Positions 26,570-38,379 of a stretch of 64,000 nucleotides of DNA are shown piece after piece. Under the pieces are notes generated by a model that saw only the letters and a list, made by a program, of their open reading frames with translations, had not been told where the DNA came from and did no database searches. This stretch comes from Myxococcales bacterium UBA1660 (lineage in GTDB: Bacteria > Myxococcota_A > Polyangia > Polyangiales > Houyiibacteriaceae). The DNA lies in contig DCLA01000086.1 of the NCBI GenBank assembly GCA_002320815.1, positions 1 through 64,000 of the forward strand, written 5' to 3'. A program made the translations under genes and the position numbers. How positions within the stretch are numbered: the stretch's first letter is position 1; each line of letters opens with the position of its first letter.

Positions 26570-27766
26570 ATGAGTATCCCCGTGGCAGCGCATCAGGTCG
26601 TCTTGATCCCCGGCTTCTTCGGCTTCGAGGCCCTGGGAGAGCTGCGCTATTTCGCCGGGGTCGCCCGGACCCTGGAGTCCGCGCTGAAGGCTCGCGGCCT
26701 GGACGCCGACGTCGTCGAGCTGCCCACCTTGCCCACGGCGTCGATCCGGCACCGCGCCGCGTCCGTGCTCGACCGGGTGGGGGCGCTGGTCGCGCGGACC
26801 ACGGGCCCGCTGCACCTCATCGGTCACTCCACCGGTGGCCTCGACGCCCGGCTGGCCCTGGCGCCCACCGCGTCGTTGCCTTCGGAGCAGGCCCAGAAGG
26901 CGATCTTCGAGCGGGTCCAGACGGTGGTGACGGTGTCCACGCCGCACCTCGGGACCCCGCTGGCCTCGTTCTTCGCCAGCGCCGCCGGCAAGCCCCTGCT
27001 CCGGGTCTTCGCCCTGACCATGGGCGCCCTGCTGCAGGAGCGGCGGCTCCCCCTGAACATTGCGCTGGGCCTGGGCCGCTTGCTCACCCGCGCCGACGAC
27101 CTGCTGGGGCTGCGCAACACCACCGTGGACGAGCTCTACCGCGGCCTGCTCTCCGACTTCGGCAGCGAGCGGCGGGAGGCCATCGCCGAGATGCTCGAGC
27201 AGATCGCCTCCGACCAGTCGCTGATCTTCCAGCTCACGCCGGCGGCGGTCGACCTCTTCAACTCGGCTACGGCGGACCCCGAGGGCGTCCGCTACGGCTC
27301 GGTGGTGACCCGGGCTCGCTCGCCCGGGCTGGCCTCGATGCGCGACATCGGCCGCGACGTCTACGCCCAGGGCCTCCACGGGCTCTTCGCCGGGCTCTAC
27401 GCGCTCTCGGGCCGTCACGTGGAGACTCCGCTGCTCCCCGCGCACCAGGAAGCCCTCGAGCGCATCTACGGCGAGGTGCCGCCGGTGCGCGCCAACGACG
27501 GCATCGTGCCCACCCGCTCCCAGGTCTGGGGCGAGGTGATCACCGGCACCATGGGAGACCACCTGGACCTGGTGGGTCACTACCGCACCGAGCGCGAGGG
27601 CTTCAGCAGCGACTGGCTGCCCTCCTCGAGCGGCTTCGACGACGAGGACTTCGACCGCGTCTGGGGCGAGGTCGCGCGCTTCATCGCCGAAGACCGGGTG
27701 GTCGACCGACAGGACCCCGCCGTCCGCGGGCTCCCCGCGAACGACGCCGCCGCCGAGAAGCAGTAG
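26570..27766 (+). CDS. Alpha/beta-hydrolase, lipase/esterase-like
   Basis: 398 residues of alpha/beta-hydrolase fold. The oxyanion region is V-L-I-P-G-F-F-G (11-18), the nucleophile elbow G-H-S-T-G-G has Ser 87, and later A-N-D-G and G-D-H-L-D motifs supply the likely acid and His. Together they form a lipase-like triad similar to LipA/LipB-type triacylglycerol lipases. No signal peptide is evident, so an intracellular esterase is more likely than a secreted lipase. ATG at 26570 was chosen because the hydrolase fold begins within ten residues. Confidence 0.85.
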   Translation: MSIPVAAHQVVLIPGFFGFEALGELRYFAGVARTLESALKARGLDADVVELPTLPTASIRHRAASVLDRVGALVARTTGPLHLIGHSTGGLDARLALAPTASLPSEQAQKAIFERVQTVVTVSTPHLGTPLASFFASAAGKPLLRVFALTMGALLQERRLPLNIALGLGRLLTRADDLLGLRNTTVDELYRGLLSDFGSERREAIAEMLEQIASDQSLIFQLTPAAVDLFNSATADPEGVRYGSVVTRARSPGLASMRDIGRDVYAQGLHGLFAGLYALSGRHVETPLLPAHQEALERIYGEVPPVRANDGIVPTRSQVWGEVITGTMGDHLDLVGHYRTEREGFSSDWLPSSSGFDDEDFDRVWGEVARFIAEDRVVDRQDPAVRGLPANDAAAEKQ

Positions 27767-27860
27767 GCGGCGCGGCCGCGGCGGTCGGGCGGTGCGCTGT
27801 TCGGTGCAGCGGCCGGCGCGGCGGTCGGCCGGTGGCGCTTTCGGAGGGGCTCCGGCGAGC

Positions 27861-28946
<1,086 letters not shown>

Positions 28947-28992
28947 CGGCGGCGAGCCTAGGCAATCGCGGCCGCGGCGGGAAAAAACCGGT

Positions 28993-29580
28993 TCAGCGGG
29001 TCGGCTGGGGCGCCGCGGGGCTCACGGCGTTCTGGCCGAGGCGCAGCAAGACGGCGACCCCCAGGGTCACGGCGGCATAGACGTAGATCAGCGTGGCCAC
29101 CGGGCCCGGAGCGGGGCGCGCCATGGAGACCAGGCAGAGCACCAGGACCGCCCAGAGCATCACGTAGAACGTGGAGCGGACGACCACCCGCCGGGCGTCG
29201 TGCTCGGTCGCCAGGAGGAGCCCACCGGCGCGAATGGCCTTGATGCCCGCGCTCATCGAGAGCCCGGCGACGATCATGGAGACCAGCGCGGTGGTGCCGT
29301 CGCCGCCCAGGGGCTGGGTGTGCATGGCCAAGACGGCCAGGACGACCGGCGCCAGGGTCGCCGGGAAGCTGAGGATCCCGTAGACGATGGCCAGGGGGCT
29401 GGCGACTCGCGCCAGGATCGGGGCCGGATCGCCGAGGCGAGCGAAGCCTCGCTGGATCACGCTGGCGCCCGGGGCCTGCTCCTCGGCGGCGAAGCGATCT
29501 TCTCGGCGCGACTGCCAGACGTCGAAGGCCAACAGAGCCACGCCGGCCACGAGGGCCAAGCCGAGCAGGACGATGGACAC
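28993..29580 (-). CDS. Membrane protein, function unknown
   Basis: 195 residues with an N-terminal helix (about 2-20), a charged cytoplasmic segment (about 22-50) and four further hydrophobic helices (about 55-80, 88-110, 135-155, 162-180). No family was recognised. GTG start at 29580. It directly abuts the repeat array on its upstream side, so its promoter must lie within or next to the repeats. It is followed 46 bases later by the MscS gene. Confidence 0.75.
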   Translation of the reverse strand: MSIVLLGLALVAGVALLAFDVWQSRREDRFAAEEQAPGASVIQRGFARLGDPAPILARVASPLAIVYGILSFPATLAPVVLAVLAMHTQPLGGDGTTALVSMIVAGLSMSAGIKAIRAGGLLLATEHDARRVVVRSTFYVMLWAVLVLCLVSMARPAPGPVATLIYVYAAVTLGVAVLLRLGQNAVSPAAPQPTR

Positions 29581-29622
29581 GCCAGCGTCCTACTACAGCG
29601 CGCCGCGGCCCACCAGGGAACG

Positions 29623-29780
29623 GGGACGATCGTCGTCATTGTCGTCATTTCGCCTCCCCCCGCCCTCGGATCCAAATGACGACAATGACGACGATCGCCC
29701 CCGCCCTCGGATCCAAATGACGACAATGACGACGATCGTCCCTGGGTCGAATGACGACGATGACGACGATCGTCCCTGGG
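29623..29780. repeat. Compact array of direct and inverted repeats
   Basis: Two perfect 41-base tandem units (29657-29697 and 29698-29738) share a core beginning AAATGACGACAATGACGACG. A third, diverged core copy lies at 29749-29772, and the 31-base segment 29716-29746 recurs at 29750-29780 with one change. The segment 29623-29650 is a perfect 28-base inverted copy of 29715-29742, so long hairpins are possible. The array fills the divergent promoter region between a membrane protein and a cytochrome. It is not coding and not a CRISPR. A REP- or MITE-like element, or a regulatory array, is possible. Confidence 0.85.
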
Positions 29781-29845
29781 GTTGATGGTGGGGGTGGTGG
29801 GTGTGTAAGTTTCCTGGGGCGCGGGGGTGCGCCAAGGGGAACGAG

Positions 29846-30739
29846 ATGAAGCGCTGGGGGAAGCGATTGGCGATCGGGCTGGGGGTCCTGTTGGGGCTCG
29901 GAGCGATCGCGTTGGGGATCACGGTGGCCATCAGCCACTCGCTGCAGGGGGAGACCTACGTGCTGGCGCTGGACGAGCTCCAGGTGCCCACGGATCCAGC
30001 GGCGCTCGCCGAGGGCGAGCGGCTCTATGCCTCCCGCGGCTGTGCCGAGTGCCACGGGGCCGACGGGAGCGGCGCGGTGATCATGGACGGGCCACCGGCT
30101 CGCGTCGCCGGGTCCAACCTGACCCGGCTCGGCGCGGACTACGACACCGTCGCCTTCGACGCCGCCGTGCGCCACGGCGTCGGCACCGACGGCCGGCCGC
30201 TCATCTTCATGCCCGCCCACGAGTACTACGTCGCCCTCAGCGACGCCGACGTGGCCAAGATCTTCGCCCACGTGCGCTCGCTCCCGGAGGTCGCCGAGCC
30301 CGCGGTGCCGAGCGAGGTCCGCCTTCTCGGCCGGGTGCTCCACGTCACCGGGGCGATGCACATGTTCCCCGCCGAGCTCATCGACCACGAGGCGCCCCAC
30401 CCCGACGCGATCGAGCCCGCGCCCACCGCGGCCTATGGCGAGCGGCTGGCGGCGGCCTGCACCGGGTGCCACGGCGAGGGCTTCAGCGGGGGCCCGATCC
30501 CCGGCGCGCCGCCGGAGCTGGGGACCCCCAAGAACCTGACCCCCCACGCCAGCGGTCTGGCCGAGTGGGATCGCGACGACTTCTTCGTGGCCATGCGCGA
30601 CGGCCGCAGCCGGGACGGCGCCGCGATGAACGCCGAGCAGATGCCCTATCCGGTCTTCGCCCGCATGACCGACGTCGAGCTCGACGCCCTCTGGAGCTAC
30701 CTCCAGGACGTCCCGCCGCGCCCCTTCGGCGAGCGTTGA
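29846..30739 (+). CDS. Membrane-anchored diheme cytochrome c
   Basis: 297 residues. An uncleaved N-terminal helix (about 8-30) anchors two cytochrome c domains in the periplasm. The heme-binding motifs are C-A-E-C-H (66-70) and C-T-G-C-H (205-209), and both domains contain later Met residues that could be the sixth ligand (for example F-M-P-A at 121-124). This is the layout of gluconate/alcohol-dehydrogenase-type or generic electron-transfer cytochromes; the partner is unknown. The ATG at 29846 has a good AAGGGG ribosome site, so the upstream in-frame ATG at 29801 is rejected. Confidence 0.92.
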   Translation: MKRWGKRLAIGLGVLLGLGAIALGITVAISHSLQGETYVLALDELQVPTDPAALAEGERLYASRGCAECHGADGSGAVIMDGPPARVAGSNLTRLGADYDTVAFDAAVRHGVGTDGRPLIFMPAHEYYVALSDADVAKIFAHVRSLPEVAEPAVPSEVRLLGRVLHVTGAMHMFPAELIDHEAPHPDAIEPAPTAAYGERLAAACTGCHGEGFSGGPIPGAPPELGTPKNLTPHASGLAEWDRDDFFVAMRDGRSRDGAAMNAEQMPYPVFARMTDVELDALWSYLQDVPPRPFGER

Positions 30740-30789
30740 GAGCGCGGGGGCGTTGAAGCCGGCCGCGGGGCGTACTACGTCCTGAGTCC

Positions 30790-32844
<2,055 letters not shown>

Positions 32845-32875
32845 ACCCCAGGGCACGAGCACGATAGATCGGGTC

Positions 32876-33256
32876 ATGGTGGGACGCGCCGACGACGAAG
32901 CGACGCTCTTCGAAGCCCTCTGGGCTCCGCGCTGGTTCGGCCAAGATCAGTCCCTCGCTCGCGGCCAGGAGTCGGTCTTCGCCTTCCGAGGGCCGGTCCC
33001 GCCGCCCTCGCCGGGCTTCCTGGTGCTCGCGGCGGGCCTGGAGAAGCCGCGCTACGACGCGCGCTGTCGGCTCCTCGACATCCGGCACGCGGAGCTCGGG
33101 AAGCTGCAGGCCATCGAAGCCGGCACGGACCAGTATCGCTTCGTCCGCGCCGGGGGCGACGTGGTCCACGTCGCCGCCGATGGGTCGGTGATGGGTGGCC
33201 ACGCGCTGCCTCCGGCCGACTGGACCGTGCGCTGCGTCTTCGAGATCCTGCTCTGA
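32876..33256 (+). CDS. Hypothetical protein
   Basis: 126 residues, soluble, Trp- and Phe-containing, with a mixed alpha/beta pattern and no recognisable motif, signal peptide or membrane helix. It begins 31 bases after the helicase gene on the same strand and is followed by a hairpin terminator, so it probably ends the helicase transcript. The ATG at 32876 has no strong ribosome site. Function unknown. Confidence 0.65.
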   Translation: MVGRADDEATLFEALWAPRWFGQDQSLARGQESVFAFRGPVPPPSPGFLVLAAGLEKPRYDARCRLLDIRHAELGKLQAIEAGTDQYRFVRAGGDVVHVAADGSVMGGHALPPADWTVRCVFEILL

Positions 33257-33614
33257 GCGATTCCGCAGATCCCCCTTTCGGAGTCTGCTTCGTTCTCGGG
33301 AATCCCTCGTCGATCGGGGGGCCGCACCCCCGATCGAGTTGTGCTGTCACAGCCAAATCGGGGGAGGTTTTCCGGAAAGAGGAATGATCTCGCGCGCAGT
33401 TTTCCCTACACCGGCGTGCACGGGATTTGCAGGTGAAATAGACCCCAGACCGCGGTTGGCCGGGGGGCTCCGTGGTCTTGGCGCGAGCATTTTTTCGCTT
33501 CGTTACCTTGACGATGCGGACGAGTGTTCGCGCCCCTTTGTCCGGCAGGCGGGTGTCCGACGATGGGGAGGAATCGAAGAAAGAAACGGCAGAACCAAAG
33601 AGCGAGGTCGAACC
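33257..33614. other. Intergenic region with terminator
   Basis: About 360 bases. The left part holds the hairpin terminator listed separately; the rest is lower in GC than the coding DNA around it and contains runs such as six T residues at 33490-33495. TTGGCG at 33478-33483 could be a weak -35 box for the downstream PP2C-like gene, but no convincing -10 was found. No gene was seen. Confidence 0.5.
33310..33337 (+). terminator. Rho-independent-type hairpin
   Basis: A perfect 11-bp stem (33310-33320 with 33327-33337) closes a 6-nt loop, GCCGCA, and is followed by GTTGTGCTGT. It stands about 50 bases after the stop of the hypothetical gene and probably ends the helicase transcript. The T tract is interrupted. 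Confidence 0.6.
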
Positions 33615-34406
33615 ATGGGCTGGGCGAAGCGAGAGCTAGAAACCAAGGGCGCGAGGCGGAGTGATTCGGGGATCCGGCTGATAGGCGCACCCGAGATCAC
33701 ACCGAGCGAGGGGCTGGAGGCCACCGGATTGGACCTCGGTAGCGGCGCATGCCGCCACGCGGTCTACGAGCTCGAGCGTCGGCTGCGGATCATCGAGGCG
33801 GACCGCCCGGCACAAGAGGCGCACACGGACCTCGCCGGCACCGTGAGCCTGGTGGTCGAGGGCCACGGGGAGCTGAATCCGGCGCGTCGGGGCATGAGCG
33901 CGTCGCTGCTGAACGCCATCGCGCGGCAGGTGGTCGGGAGCCTCCCGGTGCACGACCTGCGCAACGACACGCGGGCCCAAGCGGCGCTGGTCCGCTCGAT
34001 CGGCGACGCGATGACCTGCGCCATGGCCTCGGCCAGCGGGGTCGCCGAGGAGGCCCACGGGTCCGCGGCGCTGCTCTTCCTGACGCCACACTTCTTCTGG
34101 GCGGCGCGCTGTGGCGCGGGAGCGATCTTCCTCTCCCGCGCCGGGTTCATGGAGGTCCTCTCCGCCGGCGTCGGCGACGACGACGACGCGGCCATCGATG
34201 TCCTCGGGGCCCCGATCCGGCCGGGGGATCGCTTCCTGGTCACCACGCTGGGCCTCGCCCGCGCGCTGGACATCGGGGGCCTGGCGAGGCCGCTCCGGGA
34301 GCTCGGCGACGACCCGGAGGCGCTGGCCTCGGCGGCGCGCTCCCTGGGCGACGGCGCCATCGCGGCCGGTGTCCGACAAGGGGCACTGGTGGTGGCGCGC
34401 GCCTAG
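33615..34406 (+). CDS. PP2C-like protein lacking metal-binding residues (pseudophosphatase)
   Basis: 263 residues. The fold is recognisable as PP2C from its motif order. G-H-G-E-L (83-87) stands where D-G-H/M-G-G is expected, and H-G-S-A-A (148-152) where G-[ST]-T-A is. A C-G-A-G-A strand (166-170) replaces V-G-D-S-R. I-R-P-G-D-R-F-L-V (201-209) is followed by T-T-L-G-L where C-S-D-G-L is expected. The metal-coordinating aspartates are therefore missing in at least two sites, so it is probably not a phosphatase. It may be a phospho-protein binding or scaffold protein. The ATG at 33615 has GAGG 7 bases upstream. The gene faces a Ser/Thr kinase gene, with stops 37 bases apart. The family call rests on motif spacing only. 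Confidence 0.6.
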   Translation: MGWAKRELETKGARRSDSGIRLIGAPEITPSEGLEATGLDLGSGACRHAVYELERRLRIIEADRPAQEAHTDLAGTVSLVVEGHGELNPARRGMSASLLNAIARQVVGSLPVHDLRNDTRAQAALVRSIGDAMTCAMASASGVAEEAHGSAALLFLTPHFFWAARCGAGAIFLSRAGFMEVLSAGVGDDDDAAIDVLGAPIRPGDRFLVTTLGLARALDIGGLARPLRELGDDPEALASAARSLGDGAIAAGVRQGALVVARA

Positions 34407-34417
34407 GGGACTAGGGG

Positions 34418-34433
34418 CTTGAAGGGGTTCAAG
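34418..34433. terminator. Small hairpin between convergent genes
   Basis: A perfect 6-bp stem (CTTGAA/TTCAAG) closes a GGGG loop between the PP2C-like and kinase stop codons. It has no T tract; its position suggests a weak bidirectional terminator. Confidence 0.35.
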
Positions 34434-34443
34434 GCAGTCCGGG

Positions 34444-35304
34444 TCAGAAGCCCGGGCGGCGGGTCGTCCCGGACTCCGCGGAGACGTGCGGGTAGCTCGA
34501 CGGACCGCGGCTGAGGAGCGGCAACATGACGCGCAGGCCCTGGCGGACCTCGTCGGTCGAGGCGCGGTCCTCGGGCTCCGGGGCGAGCATCCGCTCGAGG
34601 AGGAGGTCCATCGCGTTGGGTAGCCGGGATCGCAGGATCGTCGGCGGGAGCCAGGTGAGGTCCTTCTTCGCCGGCAGGTTCATGGCGCGCTCCCGCGGGA
34701 AGGGGAAGCGCCCGGTGAGCGAGCGGTAGATGAAGACGCCGAGGGAGTAGAGGTCGGTCCGCTCGTCGACCACCCCGCCCTCCAGGACCTCCGGCGCCAT
34801 GTACGCGGGGGTGCCGGCGACGTCGCCGCTCTCGTCCACGGCCGACTGACCGATGCGCCGGGCGATGCCGAAGTCGACCAGCTGGGCCCGGTGCGCGACG
34901 AGCACGTTCTGCCCCTTCACGTCGCAGTGCACGATGCCCCGCCGGTGCACGTGGTCGAGGATGGCCAGCAGGGAGATCGCCAGGGTGACCGCCTCGTGGG
35001 GCGTGCCCGCCTGGCGGTGGTCGGAGAACGACGCGCCCCGAAGGAGCGTCATCACCAGCACCGGGTTCCCCTCGGGCGTATCCAGGAACCCGATCGCCCG
35101 GGGCAACCCCGGGTGGTCCAGCTCGCGCAGGGTCGCCATCTCCCGCACCAGCGCCTCGCGGTGCTCGGGGCCCCGGCCGACCTTCATGGCCACCGTCCCC
35201 ACGCGGGCGTGCTCGGCGGCGTAGACGTCGGAGGTGGCGCCGGTCCCCAGCGCGCGTTGAACATCGAACCCCTTGGTGGCGAGGAAGCGCCGCGCCTGCG
35301 CCAT
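34444..35304 (-). CDS. Ser/Thr protein kinase, non-RD type
   Basis: 286 residues, essentially one Hanks kinase domain with short tails. Features are the Gly loop G-T-G-A-T-S (20-25), Lys 41, H-C-D-V-K (126-130), Asn 133, D-F-G (144-146) and M-A-P-E. Catalytic Asp and Lys remain, but the Arg of HRD is Cys, so it is a non-RD kinase that may not need activation-loop phosphorylation. There is no membrane helix. The ATG at 35304 has GGGAG 10 bases upstream; a GTG at 35358 with GAGG would add 18 low-complexity residues. It is convergent with the PP2C-like gene, which makes a signalling pair plausible. Confidence 0.88.
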   Translation of the reverse strand: MAQARRFLATKGFDVQRALGTGATSDVYAAEHARVGTVAMKVGRGPEHREALVREMATLRELDHPGLPRAIGFLDTPEGNPVLVMTLLRGASFSDHRQAGTPHEAVTLAISLLAILDHVHRRGIVHCDVKGQNVLVAHRAQLVDFGIARRIGQSAVDESGDVAGTPAYMAPEVLEGGVVDERTDLYSLGVFIYRSLTGRFPFPRERAMNLPAKKDLTWLPPTILRSRLPNAMDLLLERMLAPEPEDRASTDEVRQGLRVMLPLLSRGPSSYPHVSAESGTTRRPGF

Positions 35305-35655
35305 GGCCGCGGAGCTCCCGGAGACGGGGGGACGAGAAGGTCGGTGGGTTTGGGTCACGGCATTCGCCTCGACTCTGGAGAGATCACGATACGTGCCGGA
35401 AAAATCCCGGAGGATCGTTCCCTCGCCCGGGGCCCCCTGGATACGGCGAGGCAGGGTGCCTCGTTGCCAGGTCGGGGTAGGTCGGCCAGGTGCGAGGTGG
35501 ACATCACTGGCATCGATCTTCTCACAAAAGAGTCCGTTTGGGCATTCCGTGCGTTTTGGTCCCAGGTCCGCCGTGATTTCGCGAGGCGAATGACCCCAAT
35601 CGGGTGGGTCCTGGCCGAGGGTCCCTTCGGCACCACGTGTGCAATCGCCCCACGC
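35305..35655. other. Intergenic region upstream of the kinase
   Basis: About 350 bases without a convincing gene. It contains the kinase leader and an AT-richer stretch around 35515-35585. A sigma54-like -24 half (CGGCACG on the minus strand near 35390) lacks a proper -12 element and was rejected. Confidence 0.45.
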
Positions 35656-35817
35656 ATGCCTCCCTCGAGCGCCACCGGTCCCCGTCGTCGGTCCCGCAGC
35701 CAGAGCCCCCACTGGCGTCGCCTCTACGAGCGTTGTCGCGAGCTCGGGGTCGTGGGCATCGAACACGAGCGACCGACGATCGCCGAGCTCCGCCGCGCCC
35801 TGTCCGACCGCGCGTAG
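35656..35817 (+). CDS. Possible Rho_N/SAP-like microprotein
   Basis: 53 codons from the ATG at 35656. The first 20 residues are basic and Ser/Arg-rich. The last 32 read like the Rho N-terminal (Rho_N) or SAP helix-extended-helix motif: L-Y-E-R-C-R-E-L-G-V, a short turn, then A-E-L-R-R-A-L. Small proteins with this motif bind nucleic acid or occur as stand-alone regulators. An in-frame ATG at 35590 would give a longer N-terminus. There is no clear ribosome site, so the call rests on the motif alone. Confidence 0.4.
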   Translation: MPPSSATGPRRRSRSQSPHWRRLYERCRELGVVGIEHERPTIAELRRALSDRA

Positions 35818-35899
35818 GTCGACCGCGGCGCTGAGAGACGCGAGCGGCTCGGCCGGCAGGTCCTCGAAGAGCGCCGTTCGGGCGCGCTGCAACGAACTG

Positions 35900-37288
35900 C
35901 TAGACCCGCACGGTCTTCCAAGTGCCGCGGCGGACGAGGAGCACGCTGACCATCGCCGCCACCGAGTAGGAGATGGCCACGGCGACGAAGACGCCGAGCG
36001 GGCCCCACCCCGCGGGGCGGGCGAGCGCCCACGCCAGCGGGAGCTGTAGGACCCAGAAGCAGACCGCGTTGACCGCCGCCGGGGTGGTGGTGTCGCCGGC
36101 GCCGTTGAAGGCCTGCTGGCTGACCATCTGCCACCCGTAGAAGACGAAGCCGAAGGCGATGACGAAGAGACCGTCGGCGGCGATGGCGGTGCCCGCCCCG
36201 CCGCTGGCGAAGAGAGCGGCGATGGGACCGGGCGCGAAGAGGAAGGCCAAGGCCACGGTGCCCAGGAAGATCGTGGCGTAGCGCCCGCTGATCCACACCG
36301 AGCGCTCGGCGCGATCGGGGTCCTCCGCGCCCAGGCTCTGGCCGACCAAGGTCGCGGTGGCGTTGGAGAACCCCCAGGCCGGCAGGAGCGTGAAGATGAT
36401 GATGCGCATCGCCACCGTGTGACCGGCGACCGCCGCGCTGCCGAAGGTCGCCATCAAGCGGACCAGGAAGACCCAGGAGCCCATCTCCACCAGGTGCTGA
36501 ACGGTCCCGCCGATCGAGAGCCGCAGGAGGCGCAGCGCGATGTCGAGCCGCGGCCGCAGGTGGCCCCGGAGGCTCAGCGCCGGCCCGCGGCCCAGGTGAT
36601 ACAGCTGGTACACCACGCCGACGCCGCGCCCGATGAGCGTGGCGGTCGCGGCGCCGGTCACGCCGAGCTCGGGGAAGGGCCCGAGGCCCAGGATGAGGCA
36701 GGGATCGAGCGCTATGTTCAGGCCGTTGGCCAGCCAGAGGGATCGCATCGCGCGGCTGGCGTCGCCGGCGCCCCGCAGGATGGCGTTGTTCACGAAGAGC
36801 AAGATCACCACCGGCCCGGAGAGCAGCCCCAGGGTGGTGAACCAGCGGCCCTCGGCGGCCACCGCGGGCTCGGCGCCCATCAGACCCAGGAGCGCCGGCG
36901 CGAAAGGCGCCGCCATCGCGCACGCGATCCCCAAGGCCGCGCCCAGGAAGATGGCCTGGGCGCCGGTGTCCGCCGCCTCGCCGGGTGACCCTTCGCCCAT
37001 CCGGCGCGCGACGACGGCGGTCGCCGGCATCGCGAGGCCGAAGGCCAGCGCGTAGATGAGCGCCAGCATGGCCTCGGTGAGCCCGACCGCGGCCACGGCG
37101 GTCTCGCCCAGCCGCGCCACGAAGAAGATGTCCACGATGGCGAAGAGGGCCTCCATGCCCATCTCCAGCGCCATGGGGATCGCCAGGAGCGGCACCACGC
37201 GGCGGAGATCGCCGGTCGCGACGTCGGGGACCTCGCCGGAGAGCGCCTGCCGGAAGAACGCCCAGCGAGACTGTCGCGGCTCGGCCAT
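35900..37288 (-). CDS. MATE-family efflux transporter
   Basis: 462 residues with 12 predicted membrane helices in two halves, the usual size of NorM/DinF-type MATE proteins. Motifs such as P-M-A-L-E-M (38-43), F-V-A-R-L-G, G-E-G-S-P-G-E and Q-Q-A-F-N-G-A-G-D in the second half match the family. It would export cationic drugs or metabolites in exchange for Na+ or H+. The ATG at 37288 was chosen because the first helix begins about 30 residues later. The aldo-keto reductase gene lies 89 bases upstream on the same strand. Confidence 0.93.
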   Translation of the reverse strand: MAEPRQSRWAFFRQALSGEVPDVATGDLRRVVPLLAIPMALEMGMEALFAIVDIFFVARLGETAVAAVGLTEAMLALIYALAFGLAMPATAVVARRMGEGSPGEAADTGAQAIFLGAALGIACAMAAPFAPALLGLMGAEPAVAAEGRWFTTLGLLSGPVVILLFVNNAILRGAGDASRAMRSLWLANGLNIALDPCLILGLGPFPELGVTGAATATLIGRGVGVVYQLYHLGRGPALSLRGHLRPRLDIALRLLRLSIGGTVQHLVEMGSWVFLVRLMATFGSAAVAGHTVAMRIIIFTLLPAWGFSNATATLVGQSLGAEDPDRAERSVWISGRYATIFLGTVALAFLFAPGPIAALFASGGAGTAIAADGLFVIAFGFVFYGWQMVSQQAFNGAGDTTTPAAVNAVCFWVLQLPLAWALARPAGWGPLGVFVAVAISYSVAAMVSVLLVRRGTWKTVRV

Positions 37289-37377
37289 CGGCCTTCCTCT
37301 GACACGGAGACGGCGGCCGTTCGAGCAGCCGCGCGGCCCCGAGTCCGCGAGAGACCCGGGGCCGCCGCGCTCGAGCC

Positions 37378-38364
37378 TCAGCCGTCGACCATCGACATCC
37401 GCTGCTCCGGGTAGCGGGTGCCTTCGGCGGCGTCGGGCGGGAGGATCCCGTCGAGGGTCGCCAGGTCCTCGGGGGTCAGGTCGACCTTCGCCGCGCCCGC
37501 GTTCTGGTCCAGGCGGTCCGGGTTCGTGGTCCCCGGGATGGTCACCACGTGGTCCCCCCGGGTGAGCACCCAGGCCAGCGCGAGCTGGGCCGCGGTGCAG
37601 TCCTTGCTCTCGGCGAGCTTCTCCACCCCGGCCACGAGCTCCAGGTTCTTGCCGAAGTTCTCCGCCGAGAAGCGCGGCAGGTTCCGGCGGAAGTCGCCCT
37701 CGGGGAAGTCGGCCGGCGAGCGGTAGCGCCCGGTGAGGAACCCGCGGCCCAGCGGGCTGTAGGCCACGAAGAGGATCCCCAGCTCGGCGCAGAGGGGGAT
37801 CAGCTCGGCTTCGGGATCCCGGCTCCACAGCGAGAGCTCGGTCTGGAGCGCGGCGATGGGGTGCACCGTCGCGGCGCGCCGGACGGTGGCCGGCGCGGCC
37901 TCGCTCAGCCCCAGGAAGCGCACCTTGCCGGCGGCGACCAGCTCGGCCATCGCGCCGACGGTCTCCTCGATGGGGACCTCAGGGTCCACCCGGTGCTGGT
38001 AGTAGAGATCGATGTGGTCCACGCCCAGCCGCTTCAGGCTGGCGTCGCAGGCCTCGCGGACGTACTCGGGCCGTCCGCTGACCCCCGTGAAGGAGCCGCC
38101 CTCGCCGCGCTTGATGGCGAACTTGGTGGCCAGGAAGGCCTCGTCGCGGCGGTCCTTCAGAGCCCGGCCCACGAGCTGCTCGTTGGCTCCCGAGCCGTAC
38201 ATGTCGGCGGTGTCCAGGAAGGTCACGCCCTGGTCGAGGGCGCGGTGGATCACGCCCACGGAGCGGGCGTCGTCGGCCTCCCCGTAGAACTCGCTCATTC
38301 CCATGCAGCCCAGTCCGATCGCGCTGACCTCGGGCCCGTCTTCTCTCGCTCGGCGTCGTTCCAT
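37378..38364 (-). CDS. Aldo/keto reductase
   Basis: 328 residues, (beta/alpha)8 fold. Motifs are G-L-G-C-M-G-M-S (18-25), D-T-A-D-M-Y-G with the catalytic Asp/Tyr, the catalytic Lys in A-T-K-F, Y-Y-Q-H-R-V-D with the catalytic His, and a C-terminal I-P-G-T-T-N coenzyme loop. This is the AKR13/YakC-like branch that reduces aldehydes or ketones with NADPH. An excellent AAAGGAGG ribosome site lies 6 bases before the ATG at 38364, so longer frames are rejected. The gene is divergent from an AraC regulator that probably controls it. Confidence 0.95.
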   Translation of the reverse strand: MERRRAREDGPEVSAIGLGCMGMSEFYGEADDARSVGVIHRALDQGVTFLDTADMYGSGANEQLVGRALKDRRDEAFLATKFAIKRGEGGSFTGVSGRPEYVREACDASLKRLGVDHIDLYYQHRVDPEVPIEETVGAMAELVAAGKVRFLGLSEAAPATVRRAATVHPIAALQTELSLWSRDPEAELIPLCAELGILFVAYSPLGRGFLTGRYRSPADFPEGDFRRNLPRFSAENFGKNLELVAGVEKLAESKDCTAAQLALAWVLTRGDHVVTIPGTTNPDRLDQNAGAAKVDLTPEDLATLDGILPPDAAEGTRYPEQRMSMVDG

Positions 38365-38379
38365 GTGGCGCCTCCTTTC

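Noticed and set aside
29623..29780. CRISPR array
   Set aside because: Repeat copies are directly abutting or inverted and there are no unique spacers of constant length.
35380..35400. Sigma54 promoter for the kinase at 34444-35304
   Set aside because: CGGCACG is present on the minus strand but the -12 element lacks GC at the required distance.
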